Of a DNA stretch of 20,163 nucleotides, positions 7,403 to 15,730 are shown piece after piece. The position numbers and the translations under genes were made by a program. Below the pieces are notes generated by a model, which was not told where the DNA came from, did not search any database, and was given only the letters and a program-made list of their open reading frames with translations. Positions within the stretch are counted from its first letter, which is position 1, and each line of letters opens with the position of its first letter. The stretch spans positions 1 through 20,163 of the forward strand of contig JAAZGC010000228.1 in NCBI GenBank assembly GCA_012511425.1, written 5' to 3'. This DNA is from Clostridiales bacterium. GTDB taxonomy: Bacteria; Bacillota; Clostridia; Oscillospirales; CAG-272.

Positions 7403-7442
7403 GCTGTCGGACTTTTGTAATGAAAATATCAAGGAGCTGAAA

Positions 7443-8549
7443 ATGTCCAAATACGATATCGCAGCATATGTCTGGCCGTCCTATACCGGCGACGAGCCGA
7501 GAACCCGGATTTTCTGGGAAGAAGGATACGGCGAATGGCAGACGGTTAAATCCGCTGCAGCAAAATACGAAGGTCATCAGTGGCCGAGAAAGCCGCTGTG
7601 GGGATATGTGAACGAAGCGGATCCTTATGTCATGGAAATGCAGATCTCGGCTGCGGCAGACCACGGGGTAAACACCTTCATTTATGACTGGTATTGGTTT
7701 GACGGCAGATCTTTCCTCGAGCAATGCCTCAACAACGGTTTCTTAAAGGCGAAGAATAACAATCGGATGAAGTTCTATCTCATGTGGGCAAACCACGATG
7801 CCACTTCATTGTGGCACAAACCGACCGCTTCATGGGACGCACCGGTGATCTGGCGGGGAAGAGTCAGCGAATCTGATTTCGATATTATCTGCGACCGGCT
7901 GATAAATGATTATTTCATCCGCGACAACTACTATAAAATCAACGGCGAGCCTGTACTTATGATTTATGACCTGCAAAACCTCGTTTACAGCTTCGGAGAT
8001 GTCGACAATACTGCAAGGGCTGTCGAACGTTTCCGAGAAAAAGTAGTTAATGCGGGACTCGGAGGCCTTCATCTGCAGCTTGCCAAATACAGAACAATCC
8101 ATAACACCCTGAAAACTACCGGAGGCGAAGTCCTGCTTGACCGGGAAACATTCGCAAAACTGGGTTTTGCAAGCCTTACAAACTACCAGTTCTGTCATTA
8201 TCTTAATATGGACAGGAATTACCGCGAGATCGTTTCGGACGCCGTTTCGGCATGGGACAAATTCGCCGGACTTTACGACGCACCCTATTTCCCGCATATT
8301 TCTCTCGGCTGGGACACTAACCCGCGCTTTAAAATGTATATTCCCGGCGTTGTCAAAAACAATACCCCCGAAGCCGTAAAGGAAGCGCTGCTTCTGGCAA
8401 AAGATTATGTCGACGGACACCTGGATTCGCTTCCTGTTCCGCTTATAACGATACACAGCTGGAACGAATGGACGGAGACAAGTTATCTGCAGCCGGATAA
8501 TATCAATGGCTACGGTTATCTCGAAGCCGTGAAATCGGTTTTCTGTTAA
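7443..8549 (+). CDS. GH99-like / WbsX-type glycoside-active TIM-barrel protein
   Basis: 368 residues. The sequence resembles proteins annotated as glycosyltransferase WbsX or GH99-like (endo-alpha-mannosidase fold). It starts with IAAYVWPSYTGDEP, has YDWYWFDGRS at about 81-90, LMWANHD, a central INGEPVLMIYDLQNL segment, and ends with the family-typical SWNEWTE (about 339-345) followed by GYGYLEAVK. There is no signal peptide or membrane segment, so it should act in the cytosol, perhaps on imported oligosaccharides; the substrate cannot be told. AAGGAG at 7431-7436 sits 6 bases before the ATG, which decides this start over a TTG 42 bases upstream. It is a single gene with its own promoter and an operator-like cluster, ended by the hairpin at 8556-8585. 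Confidence 0.8.
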   Translation: MSKYDIAAYVWPSYTGDEPRTRIFWEEGYGEWQTVKSAAAKYEGHQWPRKPLWGYVNEADPYVMEMQISAAADHGVNTFIYDWYWFDGRSFLEQCLNNGFLKAKNNNRMKFYLMWANHDATSLWHKPTASWDAPVIWRGRVSESDFDIICDRLINDYFIRDNYYKINGEPVLMIYDLQNLVYSFGDVDNTARAVERFREKVVNAGLGGLHLQLAKYRTIHNTLKTTGGEVLLDRETFAKLGFASLTNYQFCHYLNMDRNYREIVSDAVSAWDKFAGLYDAPYFPHISLGWDTNPRFKMYIPGVVKNNTPEAVKEALLLAKDYVDGHLDSLPVPLITIHSWNEWTETSYLQPDNINGYGYLEAVKSVFC

Positions 8550-8555
8550 ATATGA

Positions 8556-8585
8556 AGCTGCGGCAAACACGATTCTGCCGCAGCT
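8556..8585. terminator. bidirectional hairpin terminator between convergent genes
   Basis: AGCTGCGGCA (8556-8565) and TGCCGCAGCT (8576-8585) form a perfect 10-base stem with a 10-base loop. It is followed on the plus strand by the T-rich GTTTATATTTATT and on the minus strand by TTCATATTTAA. It lies between the stops of the GH99-like gene (8549) and xpt (8594). Confidence 0.8.
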
Positions 8586-8593
8586 GTTTATAT

Positions 8594-9193
8594 TTATTGT
8601 TCACGCCGCACGAAATATATCCCGCCGCTGTCATCAAGCCGGATTATCGCAAGAGAACACAGCTTGATTCCGAGGTCAAGCAGCCGTTTGCCTCCCGGCT
8701 GGAAAGCCTTTTCAACGCAGATGCCGACACCGACACATACGGCGCCGGCTTGTTTTATGATTTCACAAAGACCGGCGACTGCATTTCCCGCCGCAAGAAA
8801 GTCGTCGATGATAAGACAGCGGTCACCGGCGGAAAGATACTTTTTCGATATCCGAATGATATTTTCGTTCTGATGAGTGTAGCTGGCAACTGTTGCGTGA
8901 TAGACATCATTGCTGAGATTCAGCGTCTGAGATTTCTTTGCAAAAACCACCGGAGGCATCTTTCCGTCATCGGTTTTGAAATACTGCGCGGCGATACAGG
9001 CAATTCCTATTCCCGATGCTTCAACCGTCAGGATTTTGTCAACCCGGTCTTCGGCAAAAAGCCGTCCGAACTCGGCGCCGATTTCGTTCAGCAAGCCGAT
9101 ATCCATCTTATGATTAAGAAAGCTGTCGACTTTTATTATTCCGCCCGGCTCAACCGTGCCTTCTTCAAGGATTCTCTTTTCAAGAAAGTTCAT
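8594..9193 (-). CDS. xpt: xanthine phosphoribosyltransferase
   Basis: Salvages xanthine to XMP using PRPP. The 199-residue product follows B. subtilis Xpt closely by eye: LEKRILEEGTVEPGG, then KVDSFLNHKMD, TVEASGIGIACIAA, VVFAKKSQTLNL, and the PRPP-binding loop CLIIDDFLAAGNA at about 126-138, then VEKAFQPGG. The start at 9193 has a GGAGAG site. It lies 21 bases after the DUF2207-like gene on the same strand, so it is probably cotranscribed with it. In B. subtilis xpt carries a purine riboswitch; here there is no room for one directly upstream, and none is evident ahead of the DUF2207-like gene. Confidence 0.94.
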   Translation of the reverse strand: MNFLEKRILEEGTVEPGGIIKVDSFLNHKMDIGLLNEIGAEFGRLFAEDRVDKILTVEASGIGIACIAAQYFKTDDGKMPPVVFAKKSQTLNLSNDVYHATVASYTHQNENIIRISKKYLSAGDRCLIIDDFLAAGNAVAGLCEIIKQAGAVCVGVGICVEKAFQPGGKRLLDLGIKLCSLAIIRLDDSGGIYFVRREQ

Positions 9194-9214
9194 ATGGATT
9201 ATCTCTCCGTTGAA

Positions 9215-10978
9215 TTAAAAACGTTCTCCGCAGCCGCATATCGAAGCCGCGGCTTTTGCGGTCCTGTTGATATAGTCCCTGACTTCCCGGCTGAAAATTC
9301 CGGGAAGCGTTTTTTTATCTGTCGAGGCAAGACTTTCGGCCGCCGCCGCAAGTTCCTTCATCCGCCCGAGCGCTGCCGCATAAGGAAATTTGTTTGCTGC
9401 ATCTTCAACGGAGGCTTCGTCCTGCCGCGCGTAATCGGTGAGATATCTTCCGAATGCACCGCATCGAAGCAGGGCATCAACACCGCTTTCACTGAGAGTA
9501 GTAAGTTCAAAGCTTATTGAACGGCGGAATATATGATATATGGCGCATATTTCAACCCATACCGCGGCATAGATAAGTGCGGACACCTCTCGATTGAAAA
9601 AATAGAAAACAAGCATCCCCGCCGCCGGCAGAACTGCCGCAGCAATATATGATATTATCGAAGCCTTGCTGCTTTTCCGAATATAGGAATGTTTTTCGGT
9701 CAGCCCCGAGCTTTCAAAGTCTTTATCGCAGCGGTTGAAAAATTCATCCAGTTCATCTCGGGCGGCATCCCGCTGCTCTCCGCGAAGGTTCTTAAGCACG
9801 CCGTTTTCCGCTTCGCCTATAATCCGACAAAGGGGCAGGAGCCATTTCGGAATCTTGTCTGTCTCTTTCACTTCGGCGCCTTTTTCGGTTACATCAACCG
9901 CACCGGATGATATAAGCCCGGCAACAGCGCACGCGATAAGCCTTATGCGGGAGGAAGCGAACCCGAGGCTTCGGCTGTCTCCGGAAATCTCACCATATTC
10001 CGGGAAGCGGCAGATCAGCTGCGCCGCCTTGAAACAGTCGATACCGATGCCTGCGGTTTTTGAATACATCGGCGGCTTAGCCGGTCTTTTGACATGCTTT
10101 CCGATCCTGTATGGTTTAATAAGAGCATTTTTCGCAAGTCTCGAAAGCAGAGGAGAAAACACAAGCAGCAATGAAAAGGCGATGAGCGGAGTCAGCAGGG
10201 GGAAAATGACGTTTTTCGTTTTGCTCCCCGGTGAATAAACATATTTTGCTTCTTCCTCAATGATTTTCTCTTTATAATCGCCGGGTACGCTTCTGCCGCC
10301 GCCGAAAAGGGAGGCAGGGGTCAACATTCTCGGCTCTATGCTGTCCTTTATGGAGATATTCTCTGCGGTTACGGCGATTTCCGATCCGCTGAATTTAATC
10401 ACCTTGGTAGCGGAAGGACCGTGCGGCCAGACGATTATTTCATCGCTACTTGCCCCCGGAGGAAGAAAGATGTTTATCGAAACCGATTCAAAACCGGAGC
10501 ATTCATTCGCTATAGCCGAAAAATTGATCACTGTGCAGTCGGAATGGAGCACCGCAAAATCATCCACTTGATATTCAATGGCGACGGATCCGCTCTCGTC
10601 CTTTTTAGACATATACACATCAATGAAAAGATATCCGCCGTCTTCAAAAACCGATACCGTACCGGGTGTTTTATCGGATTCATTGGTGTTTGTCGAACAC
10701 TCTTGCGAATCAAGAAAGACGGAAATGCTTTTCGGCTCATATTTTGATAAGTCGTAAAATCTACCGATGCGGGTGCATTCGTCTCCGCTGAAGAGATAGT
10801 TTCTGTTTTCTGTTATCCCGGCACTGCCGTCGGGATATACATTGACGATTATTTCGGCGCTGATGCCTTCGATTCCGACGTCGGCAAAAACCGGGGAAAT
10901 AACCGAGAACAGAGAACCTGTCAAAATTGCGAATATAAAAAAAGTGATAAGCTTTTTTGTTTTATTTCTGTAAGACAT
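9215..10978 (-). CDS. DUF2207-like predicted membrane protein
   Basis: 587 residues. A Sec signal or anchor segment at about 10-32 (TFFIFAILTGSLFSVISPVFA) is followed by an extracytoplasmic beta-rich domain of about 220 residues (IIVNVYPDGSAGITENRNYLF). A membrane segment lies at about 257-277, a Lys/Arg-rich cytoplasmic stretch after it, and two more membrane helices at about 440-461 and 464-484. This architecture, the VYPDGS opening, and the FGRYLTDYA stretch near the end fit DUF2207 proteins. The family's function is unknown. An AAGGA site lies about 12 bases before the ATG. Neighbours are radA upstream and xpt downstream on the same strand; they suggest no shared role. Confidence 0.7.
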   Translation of the reverse strand: MSYRNKTKKLITFFIFAILTGSLFSVISPVFADVGIEGISAEIIVNVYPDGSAGITENRNYLFSGDECTRIGRFYDLSKYEPKSISVFLDSQECSTNTNESDKTPGTVSVFEDGGYLFIDVYMSKKDESGSVAIEYQVDDFAVLHSDCTVINFSAIANECSGFESVSINIFLPPGASSDEIIVWPHGPSATKVIKFSGSEIAVTAENISIKDSIEPRMLTPASLFGGGRSVPGDYKEKIIEEEAKYVYSPGSKTKNVIFPLLTPLIAFSLLLVFSPLLSRLAKNALIKPYRIGKHVKRPAKPPMYSKTAGIGIDCFKAAQLICRFPEYGEISGDSRSLGFASSRIRLIACAVAGLISSGAVDVTEKGAEVKETDKIPKWLLPLCRIIGEAENGVLKNLRGEQRDAARDELDEFFNRCDKDFESSGLTEKHSYIRKSSKASIISYIAAAVLPAAGMLVFYFFNREVSALIYAAVWVEICAIYHIFRRSISFELTTLSESGVDALLRCGAFGRYLTDYARQDEASVEDAANKFPYAAALGRMKELAAAAESLASTDKKTLPGIFSREVRDYINRTAKAAASICGCGERF

Positions 10979-11045
10979 ATAAGGGATTATCCTTTGTGTT
11001 CCGGAAAAAAAGCCGTGAAAAGGGGAATTGTTTTAAAATGAAGGG

Positions 11046-11067
11046 ATAATTGTTACTTGACAATTAT
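11046..11067. repeat. inverted repeat in the radA / DUF2207 intergenic region
   Basis: ATAATTGT (11046-11053) and ACAATTAT (11060-11067), a perfect 8-base stem with a 6-base centre. It overlaps the -35 box of the plus-strand promoter at 11057 and a minus-strand TATAAT (11068-11063). An operator is more likely than a terminator, because the stem is AT-rich and no T tract follows. Confidence 0.4.
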
Positions 11068-11085
11068 ACAAAATTATGATATTAT
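11057..11085 (+). promoter_or_regulatory. extended -10 promoter directed antisense into radA
   Basis: TTGACA (11057-11062), 17-base spacer ending TGA, then TATTAT (11080-11085). It reads on the plus strand, toward the 3' end of the minus-strand radA. The 11-base TATGATATTAT is identical to the -10 region ahead of the gene at 19244. No plus-strand gene follows, so any transcript would be antisense RNA. Confidence 0.5.
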
Positions 11086-11087
11086 TT

Positions 11088-12521
11088 TTATTGAAAATCC
11101 GGTGCGCCGACATCTTCGCCGCTTCGCTTTATAAGGATTCCTTTAGCGGAGAGCATCGAATAGATGCTTGAAACGGGGACTATACGCACTCCGTCGATTT
11201 TGGCAAGCTTTTTTACATTCCTTGCCGGCAATACTATTGTACGGAAACCCAACTTAACGGCTTCGTTGACTCTCGGGGTTATATCCGAAACCGCCCTGCA
11301 TTCGCCGGAAAGACCGAGTTCTCCGATGCAGACGAGATCTTCTGGAACAACAAGGTCGCGGTAAGAAGAAATCAAAGCCAGCGCCATTCCGAGGTCAATC
11401 GCTGTTTCGTCTATCCGGAGTCCGCCGACAACATTCATATAAACATCAGTCGTGCTGAACTTAAGCCCAAGCCGTTTTTCGAGTACCGCCAATATAAGGC
11501 AGAGACGGTTGTAGTCAACTCCGTCGGCCGTCCGGCGAGGAGAGGGAAAGGTTGTCGGCGCAGCCAAAGCCTGAATTTCGGCAAGCAGAGGACGAGTGCC
11601 TTCCATTATGCTGACCGCACAGTTCCCCGAAGCGCCTTTGGGTCTGTCCGCCATCAGCATTTCGGATGGATTCGGAATCTCGCAAAGCCCGCTTTCCTCC
11701 ATCTCGAAGACGCCTATTTCGGATACCGAGCCGAAGCGATTCTTCTGCGCCCGTATTATCCTGTAAGATGAATGGCGGTCGCCCTCAAAGTAAAGCACGC
11801 AGTCGACCATGTGCTCAAGTACCTTCGGTCCGGCGATGCCGCCTTCTTTGTTTACATGTCCCACAATGATAACCGAATTATCGTTTGATTTTGCGGTTTC
11901 GATAAGCAGCATCGCGGTTTCGCGCACCTGGCTGACCGAACCAGGCGCCGATGAAACGGCATCCGAGTATACAGCCTGAATCGAGTCGACAATGATGATA
12001 TCGGGTTTTATTCTTTCAGTTTCCGAGATAATACCGCCGATATCGCATTCGGTGAGTACATACATATCCACATCACCGAGCCCGATGCGCTGAGCCCTGA
12101 GTTTTAGCTGGCTCCGCGATTCCTCTCCGGAAACGTAAAGAATGCGCTTGCCGCCGCTGCCGAGGCTGCCGCAGATCTGGGTCAGCAGCGTGGATTTTCC
12201 TATCCCCGGCTCGCCCGCAAGCAGAACTGCCGAACCGGTCACAAGTCCCCCTCCGAGAACGCGGTCAAGTTCCCCCATTCCGGTGGAAGTTCTCATGTAT
12301 TCGGGAATGACAAGATCGCTGTACCGCAGCGCCTGTCTTTCGGCGGGGAGTGTCTTCGACGGTCTCCTCAAAACAGAGGGACCGGCTTTTGAAGCCGGTT
12401 CGATTGTTTCTCCTTCTTCGTCGAAGGAGTTCCACGCCCCGCAGGTCGGGCATTTGCCCAGCCATTTAGTCGACTGATGCCCGCATTCCTCGCAGGTATA
12501 TATTTTTTTGTGTCCCTTCAT
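11088..12521 (-). CDS. radA: DNA repair protein RadA (Sms)
   Basis: A hexameric RecA-like helicase that promotes branch migration in recombinational repair and, in Gram-positives, transformation. The 477-residue product begins with a four-Cys zinc finger (C10, C13, C24, C27 in CEECGHQSTKWLGKCPTC). The ATPase core has Walker A GEPGIGKST at 103-111 and Walker B in PDIIIVDSIQ. The RadA-specific KNRFG follows. The C-terminal third is the Lon-protease-like domain (VYMNVVGGLRIDETAIDLGMA) that lacks protease function in this family. A GAGGG site precedes the ATG. The gene lies 21 bases after a membrane protein gene on the same strand. Length and motifs are complete. Confidence 0.97.
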   Translation of the reverse strand: MKGHKKIYTCEECGHQSTKWLGKCPTCGAWNSFDEEGETIEPASKAGPSVLRRPSKTLPAERQALRYSDLVIPEYMRTSTGMGELDRVLGGGLVTGSAVLLAGEPGIGKSTLLTQICGSLGSGGKRILYVSGEESRSQLKLRAQRIGLGDVDMYVLTECDIGGIISETERIKPDIIIVDSIQAVYSDAVSSAPGSVSQVRETAMLLIETAKSNDNSVIIVGHVNKEGGIAGPKVLEHMVDCVLYFEGDRHSSYRIIRAQKNRFGSVSEIGVFEMEESGLCEIPNPSEMLMADRPKGASGNCAVSIMEGTRPLLAEIQALAAPTTFPSPRRTADGVDYNRLCLILAVLEKRLGLKFSTTDVYMNVVGGLRIDETAIDLGMALALISSYRDLVVPEDLVCIGELGLSGECRAVSDITPRVNEAVKLGFRTIVLPARNVKKLAKIDGVRIVPVSSIYSMLSAKGILIKRSGEDVGAPDFQ

Positions 12522-12542
12522 AAGGTGTCCCTCGGCTTTAAG

Positions 12543-13307
12543 TTAATCTTTCAGATTGTTGCCCCATGCCTTTTCGGTTTTTTCCGGCTTTTTTGTTCGA
12601 AACCGAGGGAAAATATTTTTGCCGGTCGTTCCGAACAGATACCCGAATCCGCACACCAGTATGGCAGGCAGTGCGGCAGCGAGCTTGATCACCGGATTGT
12701 CCGGTGAAATTATGACGATTATTCCGGTATACATTCCGTTAAGAAACCCGAATATGGCAGAGCTTATCTGATATAAATTAATTGCCCACTCCGGAGTTCC
12801 GGCGATGAATTCTTCATATGCCCTCGAGGTGGCTTCGTCAGGGACTTCAGAATTCGTAGTTTTATCGGCAGCATCCTTTCCGTCGGCAGCTGCAGCCGTT
12901 TCGTTCTGAATCGAAGAGACGGATTCGGCGGCCAGCACACCGCTCGAAAGCTGGGTAGGAGTAATTTCTCCCGAGGCAAACTGCGGGATATTATAAAAAG
13001 ATATCACAATGAGCACCGCAAGCAGAAAATTAGGTATATTCGCGGCAATGCTCATTGCAAAGCCCTTCCAGGGCTGAGGCTCTGCATTCCTGTGTTCGAT
13101 GCGTATTTTATCCTTGGCACCTGCCTCCCATACCATCGAGTATAATAAATACAGATAGAAGAGTATGGCGAAGATTCCGCCGGCAAGCAGCAGGGATTTT
13201 GACGATACGGTCGCCATCGCGAGCATAAGCCCGAAAACGGTCATACCTATCTGAATAAGGAACATTTTAAAGATGCCGTAGCTGTTTTCTTTAAGGAATT
13301 TTAGCAT
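12543..13307 (-). CDS. polytopic membrane protein of unknown function
   Basis: I do not recognise this 254-residue protein. It has about five predicted membrane helices: 14-32, 38-60, 84-104, 173-200 and 206-226. Between the third and fourth lies a hydrophilic loop of about 65 residues (roughly 108-172) that is rich in Ala, Ser, Glu and Thr and looks disordered. The C-terminus is basic (FRTKKPEKTEKAWG). The N-terminus MLKFLKENSYGIFKMFLIQI suggests a first helix entering from the cytosolic side. A weak AAAGG site lies upstream of the ATG. The stop is 21 bases from radA, so the two are likely cotranscribed, though a functional link is not implied. Confidence 0.75.
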   Translation of the reverse strand: MLKFLKENSYGIFKMFLIQIGMTVFGLMLAMATVSSKSLLLAGGIFAILFYLYLLYSMVWEAGAKDKIRIEHRNAEPQPWKGFAMSIAANIPNFLLAVLIVISFYNIPQFASGEITPTQLSSGVLAAESVSSIQNETAAAADGKDAADKTTNSEVPDEATSRAYEEFIAGTPEWAINLYQISSAIFGFLNGMYTGIIVIISPDNPVIKLAAALPAILVCGFGYLFGTTGKNIFPRFRTKKPEKTEKAWGNNLKD

Positions 13308-13383
13308 GATTTTATCTTACCTTTATTATAAATTATCTCAGGAAAAGTCCGTGCGGTGCTTCCGCCGCTGTGACCATGTTTCT

Positions 13384-13412
13384 ATTATAGCATATAAATA
13401 AATGAATATAAC
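13384..13412 (-). promoter_or_regulatory. possible extended -10 promoter for the membrane protein-radA unit
   Basis: Minus strand: perfect TATAAT (13389-13384) preceded by TGC, an extended -10. At 17 bases the -35 is only GTTATA, a weak match. Transcription would start near 13377, about 70 bases before the ATG at 13307. Confidence 0.4.
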
Positions 13413-13502
13413 CTCTTATTTTTGAACGAGAGGAAATTGTTTTTTAAAAAATGGAAAAACTTTTAGTGTCAAAAACCGAAATAATACAAAAGCAGGTTTA
13501 TT

Positions 13503-14549
13503 ATGGAAATGCTTCCGGAATTTTTAAGGGAATACAGAGGGCATCGCCTTGTTATTAAAGCCGACTCCGAACTTACGGTTGAACAGTATCTTCTGGATAT
13601 TACTCTTTTTCTGAAATGGCTTGTGATTTCAAGGTCCGGTAAAAAGCCGACGGCGGAGCTGCTGTCGAAAACCGACATCGGCGGACTCGATGTAAGTATA
13701 ATTGCTTCTGTCACGAGATCGGATATCCTTGAATTTCTTGTTTACGCCGCAAACGACCGAAATAACGGCTCGAAAGCAAGGGCGCGGAAGCTTTCTTCTT
13801 TGAAATCGCTGTTCAAATATCTGACTGTTACAACGAGACAGCTTAAAAACAATCCGGCAGCGGATATCGAAACTCCGAAAGTAAGACCTGCACTGCCGAA
13901 ATACCTTGAGCTCGAAGAAAGCATAAAGCTTTTGGATACTGTAAAAAACGACATATCCTCGGCAACCAGAGAGCGGGATTATGCCATTATCACGCTTTTT
14001 CTGAACTGCGGGATGCGTCTATCGGAGCTGTGCGGGATTAATCTGAGCGATACCGACTCGGAATTAAAATCGCTGAGAGTATTGGGTAAGGGTTCAAAGC
14101 AGCGAATCATATATCTGAACGATGCCTGCCGAAGCGCCCTTCGTGCCTGGCTCGCGGTAAGGGCAAAGGACAATCAGATAAAAGCGGACAGCCGCGATGC
14201 GATGTTCATAAGCTCCCGCCACTCAAGAATATCGAATAAAACCGTTCAATGGATGGTCAATCGCTATCTTGAACTCGCCGGACTCGGAAATCGGAATTTT
14301 TCGGTTCACAAGCTGAGACACACCGCCGCAACCCTGATGTACAGAGAGGGCGGGGTGGATGTCCGGGTGCTTAAGGATATATTAGGCCATGAACAGCTTA
14401 ATACAACACAGATTTATACTCATGTTTCGAATGAACAGATGGAGAAAGCAATTTCATCGAATCCGCTTTCGGATATCAAAGCGGCGAAACCCGGAGCCCT
14501 GAAAGTTCCCGATGAGTCCGAAACAGAAGCAGGTAAGGAGAAAGTCTGA
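13503..14549 (+). CDS. XerD-like tyrosine recombinase
   Basis: 348 residues with the full tyrosine-recombinase active site: R172 (in CGMRLSEL), K196 (GKGSKQR), H269 and R272 (HKLRHTAA), H296 (LGHEQL) and nucleophile Y305 (QIYTHV). The N-terminal SAM-like core-binding domain spans about 1-125 and the catalytic domain about 130-320. It resembles chromosomal XerC/XerD or CodV-type recombinases more than phage integrases, and no tRNA, attachment site or excisionase is adjacent. Resolution of chromosome dimers is a reasonable inference. The residue 183-190 stretch and a 30-residue Lys/Glu tail make it somewhat longer than the usual 300. It runs straight into the carboxypeptidase gene 4 bases later. 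Confidence 0.88.
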   Translation: MEMLPEFLREYRGHRLVIKADSELTVEQYLLDITLFLKWLVISRSGKKPTAELLSKTDIGGLDVSIIASVTRSDILEFLVYAANDRNNGSKARARKLSSLKSLFKYLTVTTRQLKNNPAADIETPKVRPALPKYLELEESIKLLDTVKNDISSATRERDYAIITLFLNCGMRLSELCGINLSDTDSELKSLRVLGKGSKQRIIYLNDACRSALRAWLAVRAKDNQIKADSRDAMFISSRHSRISNKTVQWMVNRYLELAGLGNRNFSVHKLRHTAATLMYREGGVDVRVLKDILGHEQLNTTQIYTHVSNEQMEKAISSNPLSDIKAAKPGALKVPDESETEAGKEKV

Positions 14550-14553
14550 AAAT

Positions 14554-15723
14554 ATGAACGGAAGCGGGAATAATAACAGAAAAAACGAAAACACAAGAAC
14601 AAACAGACAGGTCAACAGGAATCCGCAGAATGCCGCTGCATGGCGCAGACAGAAGCCGGCAATAAACGCATTTCTCCCCGATGATTCGCCGAAATTAAAG
14701 CAGAAGAAAAAAGGCATATCGGGAGGTGCTTTCCTGGCTCTGGTGATTACAGCCTGCGTGGTTGTCGGTATTGTCGGCATCGGTATTTATGCCGTAATAA
14801 ACAAAGCCGCAGAAGATACCGGGGTTCTGATCACCGAAACTGCGCTCATAACCGGAGTTGAAGAGCTGCCGGCAGCTTCGCCTGTACCGGTAATTCCGGC
14901 GGAAATTCTGGGCGATGAGACCGAATGTCAAAATGCACTCCTGGTAAATGTTACTACCGGAGTTGTCATAGCAGAGAAGAATCCGGACGAAATTGTCTAT
15001 CCGGCATCTCTTACAAAGATCATGACGGCATTGGTTGCCGTTGAAAACATTCCGGACCTTGAAGCCAAAATCATGATTGACAGAGACATGGTTGCCTATG
15101 CTAAGGCAAACAACGCTTCAACGGCGGGACTTTTCGCGGGTGAAGCGATTTCCGCACGTGATCTGCTGTATTGCCTGATACTGCCGTCCGGTGCGGATGC
15201 AGCGCTGGGACTTGCAAAGCTTGTGTCGGGTTCCGAGCAGGATTTCGTAAAGCTGATGAATGTTGCCGCCTCAAGGCTCGGAATGGAAAACACTCATTTC
15301 ACCAACTGCACCGGTCTTAACGATATCAATCATTATTCGACTGCCGGCGATCTTTATAAGCTTATATACCATGTATTGAAAAACCAGATTTTGTATGACC
15401 TTTTAACGACCCTGACTTATAACGGTTCTTCAACCAACTATCACCCGGACGGTGTATATGTGGTTTCCACTATAAAGCGGAACTATGAGAAGGAAGGGCT
15501 TGATCTCGGCTATGTACTCGGCGGAAAGACCGGATATACCGTACCGGCGAAGCAATGTATGGCGACCATTGCAAGAAAAGACGGGGAGTATTATGTCCTT
15601 ATCGTACTCGGCTGCGGGGACGGCACCGCCAATCGCGCTGCGCATGCGCTCGTCAGCCATAATTTGTGGGAGAGATTTCTGGGGAAACCGCAACCCGAAT
15701 CGGATACTGTGGCAGTCGGCTGA
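14554..15723 (+). CDS. D-alanyl-D-alanine carboxypeptidase (S11), N-terminally anchored
   Basis: Removes the terminal D-Ala from peptidoglycan stem peptides. The 389-residue product has an Asn/Arg/Lys-rich cytoplasmic N-terminus (1-55), one membrane helix (about 57-81), a linker, then the S11 domain. The SxxK motif is S152-L-T-K155, in YPASLTKIMTALV. The third motif KTG is at 325-327 (GGKTGYT). The second motif reads S212-G-A, in LPSGADAALGLA, where the textbook form is S-x-N. The domain ends close to the C-terminus, so the PBP5 C-terminal domain and amphipathic tail are missing and anchoring must be N-terminal. I chose 14554 because AAGGAG (14535-14540) precedes it and it falls after the xerD stop; an ATG at 14512 would overlap xerD. 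Confidence 0.9.
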   Translation: MNGSGNNNRKNENTRTNRQVNRNPQNAAAWRRQKPAINAFLPDDSPKLKQKKKGISGGAFLALVITACVVVGIVGIGIYAVINKAAEDTGVLITETALITGVEELPAASPVPVIPAEILGDETECQNALLVNVTTGVVIAEKNPDEIVYPASLTKIMTALVAVENIPDLEAKIMIDRDMVAYAKANNASTAGLFAGEAISARDLLYCLILPSGADAALGLAKLVSGSEQDFVKLMNVAASRLGMENTHFTNCTGLNDINHYSTAGDLYKLIYHVLKNQILYDLLTTLTYNGSSTNYHPDGVYVVSTIKRNYEKEGLDLGYVLGGKTGYTVPAKQCMATIARKDGEYYVLIVLGCGDGTANRAAHALVSHNLWERFLGKPQPESDTVAVG

Positions 15724-15730
15724 AATTAAT

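Larger units (their letters stand above)
7136..7442. other. divergent intergenic region between yicC and the GH99-like gene
   Basis: 307 bases without a gene. It contains, left to right, the yicC leader, the yicC promoter with its upstream palindrome, an AT-rich unassigned middle (about 7262-7320), the plus-strand promoter of the GH99-like gene and an operator-like repeat cluster. I find no RNA gene or riboswitch in it. Confidence 0.8.

Noticed and set aside
8552..9520. 322-codon open frame on the plus strand
   Set aside because: It runs through the terminator hairpin and opposite xpt and the DUF2207-like gene; no motif supports it.
10979..11087. purine riboswitch ahead of the DUF2207-xpt unit
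   Set aside because: xpt often has one, but this 109-base AT-rich stretch shows no three-way junction or conserved purine-aptamer loops, and the 21 bases directly before xpt are too short.
13503..14549. integrase of a mobile element
   Set aside because: The active site is complete, but no attachment repeats, excisionase, phage or conjugation genes are nearby, and the coupling to a cell wall gene fits a chromosomal Xer-type recombinase.
14512..14553. upstream ATG for the carboxypeptidase gene
   Set aside because: It would overlap xerD by 38 bases and has no good ribosome binding site; the ATG at 14554 follows AAGGAG.
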